Source: Plumapathes pennacea (taxonomy: Eukaryota > Cnidaria > Anthozoa > Antipatharia > Myriopathidae). Taken from it: a stretch of 64,000 nt of DNA. The notes under the pieces were generated by a model. The model saw only the letters and a program-made list of their open reading frames with translations. It made no database searches and was not told the origin of the DNA. Below are positions 53,241 to 64,000 of this stretch, one piece after another. How positions within the stretch are numbered: position 1 is the stretch's first letter; each line of letters begins with the position of its first letter. The DNA lies in NCBI GenBank assembly GCA_964036295.1, contig OZ038470.1, positions 15,630,436 to 15,694,435 of the forward strand, written 5' to 3'. The translations under genes and the position numbers were made by a program.

Positions 53241-56200
53241 GAACAGAGAGGTCTTACTTGCAGGGCTTGTAGTGATTTGTCTGAGTCCTGAACATTCATG
53301 ATCTAAAACGGAAGTGAATCCGGATCCTAGACAAGCGGTTGCTTCATAAGTCCTGTTTTAATGAAAAGAGGCGATCTGCAAACACGCTCGCCCCCTCGGG
53401 AGGAGACATGGACGAGGGGGACTTCTCCATAATCTCTCACAATGAAAGCTCTCAATGAGTACATTCTAACAGCATTGTTCATTTTCAACTCCTGAATTGT
53501 CAAATGAAATTTAAGGGTGTAAGCGCTCAAATAAAAGCTCTCATGGAGAATAAATTTGGCAATAGAAATGTCCATGTTGTTATTGAGTGGAGTTCATGTT
53601 TTTAATTTTGTGTTGTTAAATTATGTTAATAGCGAGACACAGAGCTTGACAAACTGGCCGCTTTATAAAGTCAGTGGCCAGAAATAATTTCTATTTCCCT
53701 CCGAGAGTCGATGACTGTGCGCAGACTAAGGAAAAACCGCAAGCAATTGAAATCGGCATGCCACAGATCAAAGAATTCTAGTAGTACCTCGATCGCTGCC
53801 TAACCGCTTAGTTGGTTTTAGCGGGAATTAATAACTCATTCGCAGTGAACGCAAAGCAACACCATAGCAACTACGCGCGAGAACTACACGCGTTTTTTCC
53901 CGCGCGCGCGTGTCATCGTGTGCGCGCTTCCAATCCCTGGCAGTTTGTTTTTTTCTTAATGGCGTCTCCCTGTTCCAGACGTCGCTAGACTTGCATGCCA
54001 TGTCGCAGTCGCACGCCCTGTGCACAGTGTGAAACGCATTGTACGGAAATAACCAGCGATACAAAGGGATTGATTAGGCGATCTGTTGTGAAGACTGGTT
54101 TGGTTTGTGTCGGCGTACTACCGGTTGAAGTATTAAGAAGTGGGCTTAATGTAGCTAAAAATGTAGAATTATTCGGGATCCTATGTTCTGTCCTACAAAC
54201 GAAGGCGCGCAGTTATAACTGAATATAGAAGCTGGTGGACGTAATGATTGACAGCTTTCAATTAGTACATAATCCCACATCTGCTTCTTGAACAATTGAG
54301 ACTGCAGGGGAAGGGCGGGGGTAGCTTTAGGAGCTGGCACCAAGGCTTTTCAGAACACTATGAGCATTGACTAGAAAAATAACTTTCGAAATCCATTGTC
54401 GGCCATGCTTGTTTTTTTTTTAGTCGGCTTTTCTTCTACGTTGAATACAGTTCCCCTAACAACGCATGGGTTTTAATTGCTTATGGACCCCCTCGAAAAA
54501 TTACCACCAACCACCCCTCTGAAGTTGTCATTGAGAAGAAAATGAAATGTAACTGCACGAAAAGCAGCTATATTACGGTAGAGATAGCTTTGTGCCGCTA
54601 TAACTGGTGAACAAATATTGAACGTTTTAGCTATTCTGGGCTCTGTCATTGTTTACTGCAATATTGTAATATATTCTCTCTTCAATTATCGTCCTAAAAG
54701 GATTGCATAAGATCGACTTCAAAATACTTGAGTTGCCCGGCGCTATCGAAAAAAATACGGCATAGTAACTAGCATTTGGAAAAATGATATTGGCGAGCGA
54801 CAAAAAGCGCGCAGTCACTTCTTAAACCGGCCATCGCATGAGTTTAGCGTAAAGGCCCTCCGGCAACATAACTGACAAAAACGCATTTTGCATTTTAAAC
54901 CAACTTATGACGCAAGAAATAGTCATTCGCAGTGTTGCTATGAAGATAGAAATTGTTCACTCCGAAAAAAGGTAGCCAAAATAAGAAAACAATTCTTGTA
55001 CTCTTCTGCGTACATTTCATAAGTTACGTTTACGTATTGGAGTTAAAATATCGGTTTCTGGTTTCGAAGAGATCTAAAGCAGTTATCATCTGCCGGAACT
55101 GTTACAAATTTACAGTGATGGAACACCGAAACAGCTTCTGCACTCCAGTGCGGGTGAAAAAATCCTGTGTATTGATCCTTCACTTTTGTTATGATATTTT
55201 GTCTGTAATTGTTCCGACTGACCTTTACTTGCAGCCCTTGTTTTTTTAAATCCATTTAACTCGTGCGCCATGCAGACGCCTGCTTCAAGAGTTACAAAAG
55301 TTATCTATCACGTGAGTATAATGACTAGCAGACTGATGGTCCTTACGAAATGGCAATATATTTTTGATCCGCTCACGACAAATATCCATTTCCTGTCGGA
55401 TTTTACTGATGAATTGTCAAATGCGTTACTGTGGGCTATTTTATAATTCTGAGTGATGAAATACTACATGGTATTATAGGCTTCCCAGCTACACGAAGAG
55501 ATTCGTTTAGAACTTGGCATTAACAGAATTGCCTAGCTCTCTCTGTTGTGTCTTGGTGCGCCGCTCTCTTTCTCTCTCTCTCGTGTTGCCCTACGCCTTC
55601 ATGTCTTGCCCCCTATAGTTCAATTATGAATTTATAACTCCGCCTCATTTACTGCCCACTATTATTATAATTAAAACGCAACCTTTCTTGTGCTGTCAGA
55701 AGTTTTCCCTTTGAAAGCTCACCTTCCAAATTTATGCAAATTGGAGATCGTCCAATCTTTCTTTCGATCGTTCTTCCCGAATTTGACCGGCCGCTTTTTC
55801 CCGCTTTAGGCTATTGCCCAAACGCTTTTGTGAGTACGTTGATCTGCTCCCTGGACTGTGCAATAGTTGAGTGTCTTGAAAATAATTCTTATTCACACCT
55901 CTATTGTTTTTCTAGGCCGCTCCTGGGGAGCCGTACCCCAGCAACATTGATTCACTGTTGGCCTGGTTCAGTCCAACTAAAGGCTGCTCGTCCGTACAGT
56001 TTCAAAGAAATATCTTGGTGAGCCAGAACGTCGCATAATGGCTGAGTAAGTTGACGCTAATTTTAATGTAACTAGTCTACGCTGCCTTTTACTAGCCGAC
56101 GCGACTTCGCAGTTAAAATGCAAAAACGCCTGTCTTCAAATCAATCGTTCTTTTGAATTGATGTGATGAAAGTCACGAAACATACAATCTGCAGCTGTTT

Positions 56201-58328
56201 TGCCGGGAAAACATAACCACAGCGCGGAGCGACAAACAAAGCACGCAATGACAATCGTTTACTCTTAGATAAAATTCGTGTTAGCACGCCAGAGTATCCT
56301 ATGATATGTCTCTTAATTAATTTTGGTCCCAGTAGCAAGTCTGCCAGCCGTTTTCCCGTGCGTGCGCCTCTTTACAGTATCGCGCGGCAGGGCTCAGCTG
56401 TTATTTTTCCGTGTAACTAAATTTGACATGCAGCTCTCGACGTAAAATATATGCTTCTCCGCTCCGCGGGGTCGTGAGCTAAAATTTCACATTTGCGTAT
56501 ACTGTGTCAAATGTCGCCGGATAGTGATTTTCAGTGGTCCGCAGTTTCTTTTCTCGTCGTAAGCCGACAGACCTACAGACGTAACTTGCTCGGCCAGTCT
56601 GCCGAACGCCCTGTATGCGACGAGTGGTCTCGTCATGAAGTAATTTTACTGACTGTTTGTTTGTGTAGTTTGTTTGGATGGACCTGCGTGCTTTCTGGAA
56701 ACTGGCGAGGCCCAGATCAGTTTACTTCAATGACTTATTTTAATCATCCGGTCGTCGTGTCATAAGTTAACGTTTTCCCTCACTCCGTCCCCGTGTTTTG
56801 TATTTCTCACAAAAGCCACAGACGCAAGAAATCGATATAGAGGTTTATACCGCCAAAATTTACATTTTAAGTCTCCCTGTCCACAAACCAGACTCATTCT
56901 ACTGGGCCCTTTATTAGTTATAATTCACCTCTTCGCAAAAGTATGGATAGAGAACTGATTTTAACTACCGATAACCATCAACAAAATTCGCGATTGAAAC
57001 ACAATAAAACGGCAGAGAAAATTCCAGAAAGGCACTTCCGTTTCTACCCTTTCCCGGCTATCAACTTGAATTTCTGCCAAACGCACTCACCCCCAATATA
57101 GCAGAAAACGATCTCTTGTTGATGTGAGACGTTTATCATTTCAACAATTTTCGGTTTAGGGCGGGTGATGACCGTCTGTATCACTTGACGCTGGTGGTTT
57201 GGCTATTTTGCTCGATGACCTTGGATGTGTGTTGTCATGGGATGGTCGACTATACATTTTCGTGATCAGTTCTGTGCAGAGTAAAGATCAGAATAATATG
57301 AAAAGAGAGCGCGCAGTTTTTTCAGCTTGGCTCGAGCGAATATTGTGTCCAAAGCCATGCCCTAAGCGGCTAGCCTTCAAAATGCCCCAAAATGCGAGCG
57401 TCGGTTCTTTCGGTGTGTATACTCATCAGATCAGCTCTTGTTCTCTTCGACAGCCCTGAATTAGTATGCTGGGCTCTCTCGTAGAATTGAGATGGTTAGC
57501 AAATTAGCAGAGCTGAATTATCGGTCCTTGTTTATGAAATGTTTTTATACATCCGGGTTGAAGAGAGGTGACCGGCTTCCCAAACCTTATTTAGACAAAA
57601 ATTTTAAACTATATTGGATACATAAGTTTTTTTTTTTTTTTTGTCTGATTTTTGAAACTTTAATATCTTGCACAAAATCCACTTGAGATCGCACTATACT
57701 TTCCGTCGGGCTGTTTAACTCCGCAGTATTTTCCTTCCAGGTTTGATCACGCCATTCCTCCCCTGCCCCACCCCCCTCCCCCCTCCAATTCGTTCACACG
57801 TCATTTCATAGTCATATGTTTGCATGCAGCGAGCGCAAAAATACAATTTAGAAGACAAACATTGAAAGGTACGTGTTTAGTTTCCGACTTGATAAACTAA
57901 CATTAAAGGCTACAATAATCAGTGTTCCATTATTTTAACGGCTTTAATTGTGTTACCAGGCCCAATTCTCGCTTCGAAAACTCTGGCCGAGTAGCATTGT
58001 CTAGCATTACCACGTGCTCGTATTTTTCCGTCACAGTTCTTAAAAAAACCTGACAACCTGTCATGTTTAGCAGCCGTCGCGAATTTTTCGTCAGTGCGTA
58101 AACCACTTCACTGTTGGTCTACTCAAAACGTTTTCGAGGCTCTTTCTCTGTATGCAAAACTCGGCGGCTCTGTCAGTTTCTGCAGTGTTTTTGTTTCACA
58201 TCGTTGCTAGTGGTCACCTCTTTGTTCACTTTTTGTAATTTATTCCCTCAGACATGTAGCCGTTTTCTTTGTGTGGTCATGAGCTGAGAATTTCAGAATT
58301 TTTGAGGTCGAATAGACCAGTATGGATA

Positions 58329-58605
58329 GACCAGTTTCTCAAGGTTGCGCGCGCATCCAAGATTCACAAACCACAACTTTCGATATGAGAATTGTTTCGC
58401 GAGTATTCTGTATTCATGCATGACGTACTGTTGTAGAAAACAGCTTTAAAACTCAAGATAGCCGTCCTAACTCAAACAAGAGCGCAGTATGAAGCATTTA
58501 CATCGAGGCCAAACACAGTCCGCTGTGTATATGAAAGCTAAAAATTGAATTAGAAAGTTTTGGCCCATCAAGCGTGGATGCGCACGCAACCTTGAGAAAC
58601 TGGTC
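58329..58605. mobile_element. Foldback element with about 35 bp inverted ends
   Basis: GACCAGTTTCTCAAGGTTGC at the left and the inverse GCAACCTTGAGAAACTGGTC at the right, flanked by TA on both sides. Confidence 0.82.
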
Positions 58606-59766
58606 TATTGATGTAGCTTTTTTGATCAAGTGTTCCACACTGCAATGATAAAACATGTATGACGCGCGAGTTTTTCGCCAGTCGGAAGGGTTGTAACCGG
58701 ATGGCGACCAGCCATATGGTCAGAGTTTTTGTTATGAACCTGAACAACGGGAGGGAATTCACAAAGAAAGAAGAATAGCAAATTCAACCGCACGTACAAA
58801 TATGCTTTTAGAATATAATCGCTTTGGACATAAATGCTTCATCTTTATCATGACTAAAGCAAGATTGAAGAAGTCCCGTCCAATTTGTCTTGTATTACTG
58901 GTCTTTCTATAACATTAATAATTAAAAACACGCGAGAGACTGGTGTTTCTTTTTTCCCATATGGTTTTCTATTTCTGTGTTTGTTAGGCTATCTATATGC
59001 GACCTTGACCGTCCCTGTTGTTTTATCTCTGCGTCTCGCGTGATGCAAGCGCGGCGCGGGCGCTCAGGCGGCGGGATGAACAGGCGCGAAACGCACGGGA
59101 CTCGAGACGGCTTGGCGACAGCGCGCGCAATTTATTAACAAATTTCACCATAAAAGCGTTGAATCTATAAGGACGTCACATTTAGTCTAGACACTGATAA
59201 CAACGCAGTCTAGACTCGGCAGTCGCCGCCTCCCAGACTCGAACGAAAACACCTCGTAATTTGCATGCGCTGTCTCGATAACCCTCACAGCAATTGGTCG
59301 ACCAGCCATGTGGTTTAATTGAGTTTTCATAACGCGAAAATCGATACAAAAGGCAACCAAATAATGTGGTGGGTACCTGTACTGTTTCTTTATTCTCCAG
59401 CCCCATGGGTTTGAATAATTCAGGTTTTGCCTCCTGTCTAATGTGTGGGAAAATAAAACATTGTACTTGTCGCCGTAGAGTTGATTATTCAAGTCTCGTA
59501 TGTTTATTCAAGTCTGAGATTTTATTTAATCGTTGTGGCAGCTGGTGTATGTCAAATCGTTCGTTCATTTGAGCGGCGGCTCATCCCAAATGGCGCTGTT
59601 GACATTTTTTTTCGTTTCTTTCAACAGGCCCATCACGTGCACTGTACGAAAAACAATAACGGTACAAGCAACGCCTCCACTGAGCATGTGCAGTACACAC
59701 GGCCAAAAAAAGAAAAAAATTAATACGTTCACACGAGATGGTCATTTCGTGCAGGGCGATCGATCA

Positions 59767-61866
59767 ATGATGGAAGCCGCATCTATTCATCGCACGGGAA
59801 ACGCGCTGATCAACCAGATTTTACAACAGTACAGAGACATCTCTAACGATTCAATATCGGGGCCAAATAGACTCATGAATAGCACCGACAAGAAAAGGTG
59901 TCGAGCATACAGTGATGTCAAACAGCGCGGTGATGTTGCGTCTAGAGAAAGTTCGAGGAAGGTTACTTATGCCGTGAAGATGCCGCCGAAAGACCAGAAC
60001 GGATTGAAGTTTAAGGAAACCTTGATTGACGGTGTTTCTCTGGTCTGCTTCAGTTTTGGAGGTGAGAAACGTTTATGTTTCAATGAACTTTTGACTAAAG
60101 TCCTCAAAGATTTTAGCTCTCAAGAAATTAGCGTTCTACAAGAGAGACTCCAGATTTTTTGCCCTCGGTGTACCCCACATCAGATGGAATTATTCAAAAT
60201 CGCAGGCGTTCTTCCTTGGCCATGTTCCATGGCCAATCTCATATCGAAAAGCGATGCTTTCCGGCTTCTCGGGTCACTAACATCCACCAGAGTTCCCCGA
60301 AGATCGAGCCGTGTATTCTCAGTCGATAGCTTGGAAGTCTACCACGAGTGTTTTGGGGGCTGTGTGGGAATGCTAGAGATTGAACTGTACAGTGACCCGT
60401 ACAGCAATTGCATAACGTGTTCGCAATGCGATGGAGTTTTCTCGCCGCGAACGTTCGTCACTCACGGCCATTCGTCTGGCGAGAGTCACACATGCCATTG
60501 GGGTTTTGACAGCTCAAAATGGAGGCTTTATTTGATGCTCTGCAATGAGCACCCGACGTTGAAAATGAAGAAACTCTGGGAGATGCTCACGAACAAGTCT
60601 TCTGGCAGCTCCAAGAGAAAAGGAAACCCCGAGCTTCTGAGTTGTGATTCCAAGGGTGATGTCGAGCGTGATTCTGCCAAGAGGGTGCGAGCTGACGGGG
60701 CGAATCTAGACGAAACGTTCAACGGCAAAGATAACGCGATGGAACGTGCTGGAAGCGGAACAGGGATCATTAGCCGTCGATCCGCCTTCCGTCCTTGGTC
60801 TCCATTACAGAATCGCGTAAAGGCGGAGGGAATGGAAATAATTGAGCAGCAAGGAAGTCCACGACTTCCAATTCCTATTCCAGCTCGACTCTTTGCACCT
60901 CACACCATTCCATACATGAGCTCTGAATGCCCATACCCTACGCCACGCTCAGCGCATTACACAGCTCAGTTTCAACCTGAAATTACGGCGCCGGAAACAC
61001 TTCAAGTCGACGAGACCCCAACAAACAGCAGAATGGGAGTTATAACGTCCACTCCTTCAACCAAAGACCCTCACTCTCTCGAGAAAACAGCCAGAGAAAT
61101 GCTGGAAGTTGCACGAAATGAGAAGTGGGAAGCTATGTCTACACAGCCATTGAACGAACAATCCTCTGCGAGGAATGCTGTAAAATTTCTGGAGGAAAAC
61201 ATATATAAAACTTTAATGAATTGCATGGAGAGTGGTCAGCTTCCTTCAGCCAGATCATTGAGTAGTTTAATCGCTCAAAACCTGGGAGAAGATTTGGCAA
61301 GACAAGAGATTACCATTTCTGAAATGTCCAAAGCCAAGGAAAAGCTCGAGAAGGAAGTAGATTCTCTGAAGGAGAACCATGCCCGTAAGATGGAGGAAGC
61401 TTTTGATGAACTGAAAAACACACAGAAAAACCTGCGCCTTCTGGAAACACGACACAGAGAAGAGGGCCAAGAACTCAACAATGTCATCTTCAAACTCAAA
61501 CAAGAAGCGAAGGCTCTCAACGCAGAGAAGAAGGAACTTCTGTCCAGGAACGAGAAGGAGGCAGTCCTTGTGCTGAAGCAAGAGGTTCGAGAGTTGTCCA
61601 TCAAATTGCAAGGCAAAGAGAGTTATTGCTCTGAACTTCAGAACGAGCTTCGTGCTCTTCACGCGTGGATTGATAGTCAAACAAGACCAGTCAAACATTC
61701 GGACGATGGACTAAAGAATTCTGAGTCAGTAATACGAACCCTGTATTTAGTAAACGGAAATGCAACCAGTAAGCACCAGAACAAAACCTTGAGTAAGGAA
61801 AATGGTGTTGGACCCAACAGTGTAGAGAGTTCAGAAGAAGAATCGTCACAACTGGTGCAATTCTAA
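59767..61866 (+). CDS. SKI/SnoN-family transcriptional corepressor, intronless
   Basis: One open frame of 699 residues from the ATG at 59767 (the frame is open upstream to 59533, so a longer N-terminus is possible; human SKI is 728). Residues about 80-172 form the Ski/Dachshund domain (VCFSFGGEKRLCFNELL, IFCPRCTPHQMELFKIAGVLP). Residues about 186-260 form the SMAD4-binding zinc domain (VYHECFGGC, ELYSDPYSNCITCSQC, FVTHGH, TCHWGFDSSKWR). SAFRPWSP at about 339-346 is a SKI-type segment, and about 520-650 is a charged coiled coil. Known role: nuclear corepressor of TGF-beta/BMP signalling that binds SMADs and recruits NCoR/HDAC. A possible poly(A) signal ATTAAA lies at 61899. Whether it is SKI or SKIL is not decidable by eye. 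Confidence 0.93.
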   Translation: MMEAASIHRTGNALINQILQQYRDISNDSISGPNRLMNSTDKKRCRAYSDVKQRGDVASRESSRKVTYAVKMPPKDQNGLKFKETLIDGVSLVCFSFGGEKRLCFNELLTKVLKDFSSQEISVLQERLQIFCPRCTPHQMELFKIAGVLPWPCSMANLISKSDAFRLLGSLTSTRVPRRSSRVFSVDSLEVYHECFGGCVGMLEIELYSDPYSNCITCSQCDGVFSPRTFVTHGHSSGESHTCHWGFDSSKWRLYLMLCNEHPTLKMKKLWEMLTNKSSGSSKRKGNPELLSCDSKGDVERDSAKRVRADGANLDETFNGKDNAMERAGSGTGIISRRSAFRPWSPLQNRVKAEGMEIIEQQGSPRLPIPIPARLFAPHTIPYMSSECPYPTPRSAHYTAQFQPEITAPETLQVDETPTNSRMGVITSTPSTKDPHSLEKTAREMLEVARNEKWEAMSTQPLNEQSSARNAVKFLEENIYKTLMNCMESGQLPSARSLSSLIAQNLGEDLARQEITISEMSKAKEKLEKEVDSLKENHARKMEEAFDELKNTQKNLRLLETRHREEGQELNNVIFKLKQEAKALNAEKKELLSRNEKEAVLVLKQEVRELSIKLQGKESYCSELQNELRALHAWIDSQTRPVKHSDDGLKNSESVIRTLYLVNGNATSKHQNKTLSKENGVGPNSVESSEEESSQLVQF

Positions 61867-63132
61867 ACAGAAATTATTGCATAAATGCCACCAGAAATAT
61901 TAAATATACACCGAAGAAAATATATTTTCTGTTTAAAGAGCTTCGAGTGCTAGGTTCATGCAGTCACTTAAAGGGGTACAATATGTTATTTGCTCGCAAT
62001 TTTTCATGTTGTTGTTAAGGATTATTGGAGCGCAACTTGTTTGGTTTCTATTTGCTCTCAAAGGTACATGCTGCATGCCCGTTGTCTTTTTATCCCCACT
62101 GCCACGCATCGAGTTTGTCTACCACAAGATCTAGATGATCAGATATTGATATTATATTATTACCACACCGCGGGTGTTCGTGTTCCATTCACAATACGCA
62201 CAAAAGAAGAACCAACGACCAGGTGAACACATTTCGTATTCTTTTGGGCGCTACAATGTGCGTTCCGTGGGAGTGTAAACATTTGTACAACGTGCTAAAA
62301 GCAGTCTGTTATCATCAAGACGACAGACTTTAAATTGGGCCGAGAAAAAGCCACGACGCGCATCATTTTGTTCCATGCATAAAGCATGATTCAAATTACT
62401 GAGACATATCGTCTAACTCAGACGCTGGTAGACATAACACATGGTCAAATTTGAACAGATTCGAAAATGATATGGGAAATGATAGAAATAAAGCATGTCG
62501 GATATTTTTGTCGCTGTGTTTAGTTCACGTTTGTAATGGGGAAGTAAATAAAAAAAATTGGTTGAGATATCTTGTGTCTTTGTTTCACATGGCAAATGGG
62601 TTGGAAGCGTGGACTTATCATGCTGTTGGTAGTATTGAACAATTGCGACCTTTGTATTCGTGTTTTTCAGTTCAGCCACCAAAAATGTTACGCTTTACGG
62701 TCAATTTAACATCTTCACTACACTGAAAGTATTCGGGTCGGATCCGCGGCACTACATCAAAGTGAAGGAATGTTGTGTCAAATTTACTAGTCAACTCTTA
62801 GCATTCATCAACAACTCTAGTTAAACCCCAACTTCCCTTCAAGAAAACTAAACAAACTATTTTAAAGTAGGACCCCATTCGAAATATTTTCGGCGTACAG
62901 AAAGCGGTGCAGCCATAGGGTTGCGCCGTTCAATTTGGGCTTCCACTCGCTGCAAACTGCACCTCATGGAAGGCAGGTTTCAAAGGCGGAAGAAGGACTG
63001 CATGAGATTTGCGAGAAAAGGTCAATGCACTAAAGAAGTTCAGAAGTGATGACAGAAATTAGGTATGAAATTCAAGAATGAGGTGTTCAGTCGCCAATAT
63101 CTCGCCATCTTCCTTATTTCTTGCCCTGGCCC

Positions 63133-63240
63133 CTATTAACCAGATAAATCGCTATCCAGTGGATAATTTTTAACATCTAAGCTTATTTTATCAACTGGAT
63201 AAGATTTTATCCAGTGCGAATAGCGCTATCCACTCAGTGA
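63133..63240. repeat. TATCCAGTGGATAA-type inverted repeat remnant
   Basis: Three to four copies of TATCCA(C/G)T(G)GATAA in both orientations around 63150-63230 suggest the end of a short inverted-repeat element. Confidence 0.5.
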
Positions 63241-63394
63241 ACAACCCGCGAGGCCTGTGTGCTATTTGTGGGGATTTTAGAGGAAAGGGTCGGTTTTGTT
63301 GTAGTTTGGCAACGATATGAAGGTTTAAAACAACACACTAGCTTCGTTGAGGAGACTTCAGTAAACAATGTACTGACGAAACACTGAATATGAC

Positions 63395-63540
63395 TATGGA
63401 ACTGTGTATCAAAACACTGCCACAAACACTAAGCACTGAATCTGACAGTGGAGAACTGTGTATCAGAACTACTGCCCACAAAAACAAAACACTGCCCACA
63501 AAGCTCCAAAACACTGAATCTGACGGCTATGGGACTGTCT
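63395..63540. repeat. Irregular tandem repeat
   Basis: Repeating ACTGTGTATCA, ACACTGCC(C)ACAAA and CACTGAATCTGAC modules in variable order. Confidence 0.6.
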
Positions 63541-64000
63541 TAGTGCTTGTTGTGTGTGTGTGTGTGTGTGTGTGTTGAATGTACTCATGTAGGTATATAT
63601 ATGGCAGTATGTTCACATGTCACTTTGTGTATATGTTATTGCATAATGTGTAGGTGTCATACTCGTGTACACGTTACAGTACCTAAAATCTGGTCAATTT
63701 ACCGAACCTACATACATTAATGATATACTATACATGCATACATCACAACATGCACATCTACAGTGTAGATGCATGCGTGCATAATGTATAAGTTGGGTAG
63801 GTTAGGCAAACTGACCAGACTTGCGTGCTATATCATGTAAACGAGTGCACCTATGTACGCATGGCTTGTATGTACTTCTTTGTACACATGTGTATTTTAT
63901 ACTCTGTAATCATGTATGTGTCAGGGGTATGTTTGCATATATGTATGTTTGTTGGTAGGTAGGTAGATAGACTAAGGGTTATGCATGATATACATGTGTG

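Larger units (their letters stand above)
52288..59766. other. Gene-poor spacer between CEP19 and SKI-like
   Basis: About 7.5 kb in which I recognise no coding exon on either strand. It holds a degenerate TIR element near 53030-53240, a small inverted repeat of CCTGGGAACGAGGAT at 52930-52980 (also seen once at 49470-49485), a foldback element at 58329-58605, and a CpG-rich stretch with GGCGCGGGCGCTC near 59030-59130 that likely belongs to the SKI-like promoter. Distal regulatory DNA for SKI-like is possible but not shown. Confidence 0.55.
61867..64000. other. Downstream flank of SKI-like, repeat rich
   Basis: No coding exon recognised. It includes an inverted-repeat remnant at about 63133-63240, an irregular 30-60 bp tandem repeat at 63395-63540, a (GT)n tract at 63549-63575 and a TG/CA/TA-rich stretch to the window end. 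Confidence 0.55.

Noticed and set aside
61267..61698. 143- and 113-codon minus-strand frames
   Set aside because: Antisense shadows of the SKI-like coiled-coil region.

Overview
The window is animal nuclear DNA, most likely from a stony coral or close anthozoan relative. It is AT-rich, genes are split by GT-AG introns, microsatellites and short inverted-repeat elements are abundant, and there is a tandem family of secreted PAN/EGF/fibrinogen-domain genes. The organism call is inference; no rRNA or mitochondrial marker is present.

Region 1 (1-26870) is a tandem array of a roughly 12-13 kb unit. Copy 1 covers 1-13002, copy 2 covers 13003-25370 and copy 3 is a fragment (about 25370-26870). Each full unit carries, on the minus strand, a nine-exon gene for a signal peptide, PAN/apple domain, one EGF, four calcium-binding EGFs and a fibrinogen C-terminal domain. 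It also carries a plus-strand fragment of a rhodopsin-family GPCR and a stray copy of TMEM222 exon 5. The copies differ by informative events: a GAT microsatellite has eaten half an EGF exon in copy 1, copy 2 keeps an extra intact terminal fibrinogen exon, and each copy has private insertions.

Region 2 (26871-41711) is single-copy and gene dense: TMEM222 (+), TCF19 (-, tail to tail with TMEM222), SHLD3 (-) and NECAP (+, head to head with SHLD3, 153 bp between start codons). SHLD3 was rebuilt from six exons and matches the vertebrate shieldin subunit, including the FxPWF motif that binds REV7.

Region 3 (41712-52287) holds a palindromic element, a single-exon gene for a 127-residue tail-anchored protein with two BH3-like motifs (the first very like the BAK BH3), a minus-strand seven-exon gene whose exons are all phase 0 and rebuild a repeated basic Ser/Thr motif across every splice junction, and CEP19 (+), head to head with that gene.

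Region 4 (52288-64000) is about 7.5 kb with no recognisable gene, then an intronless SKI/SnoN-family corepressor gene (+), then repeat-rich flank.

The single-copy genes do not form one pathway: DNA end protection (SHLD3), chromatin/cell cycle (TCF19), clathrin endocytosis (NECAP), centriole/cilium (CEP19), TGF-beta corepression (SKI), apoptosis (BH3 protein). The best leads are the non-vertebrate SHLD3, the double-BH3 protein, the symmetrical modular exon gene, and the captured or broken exons in the tandem array.
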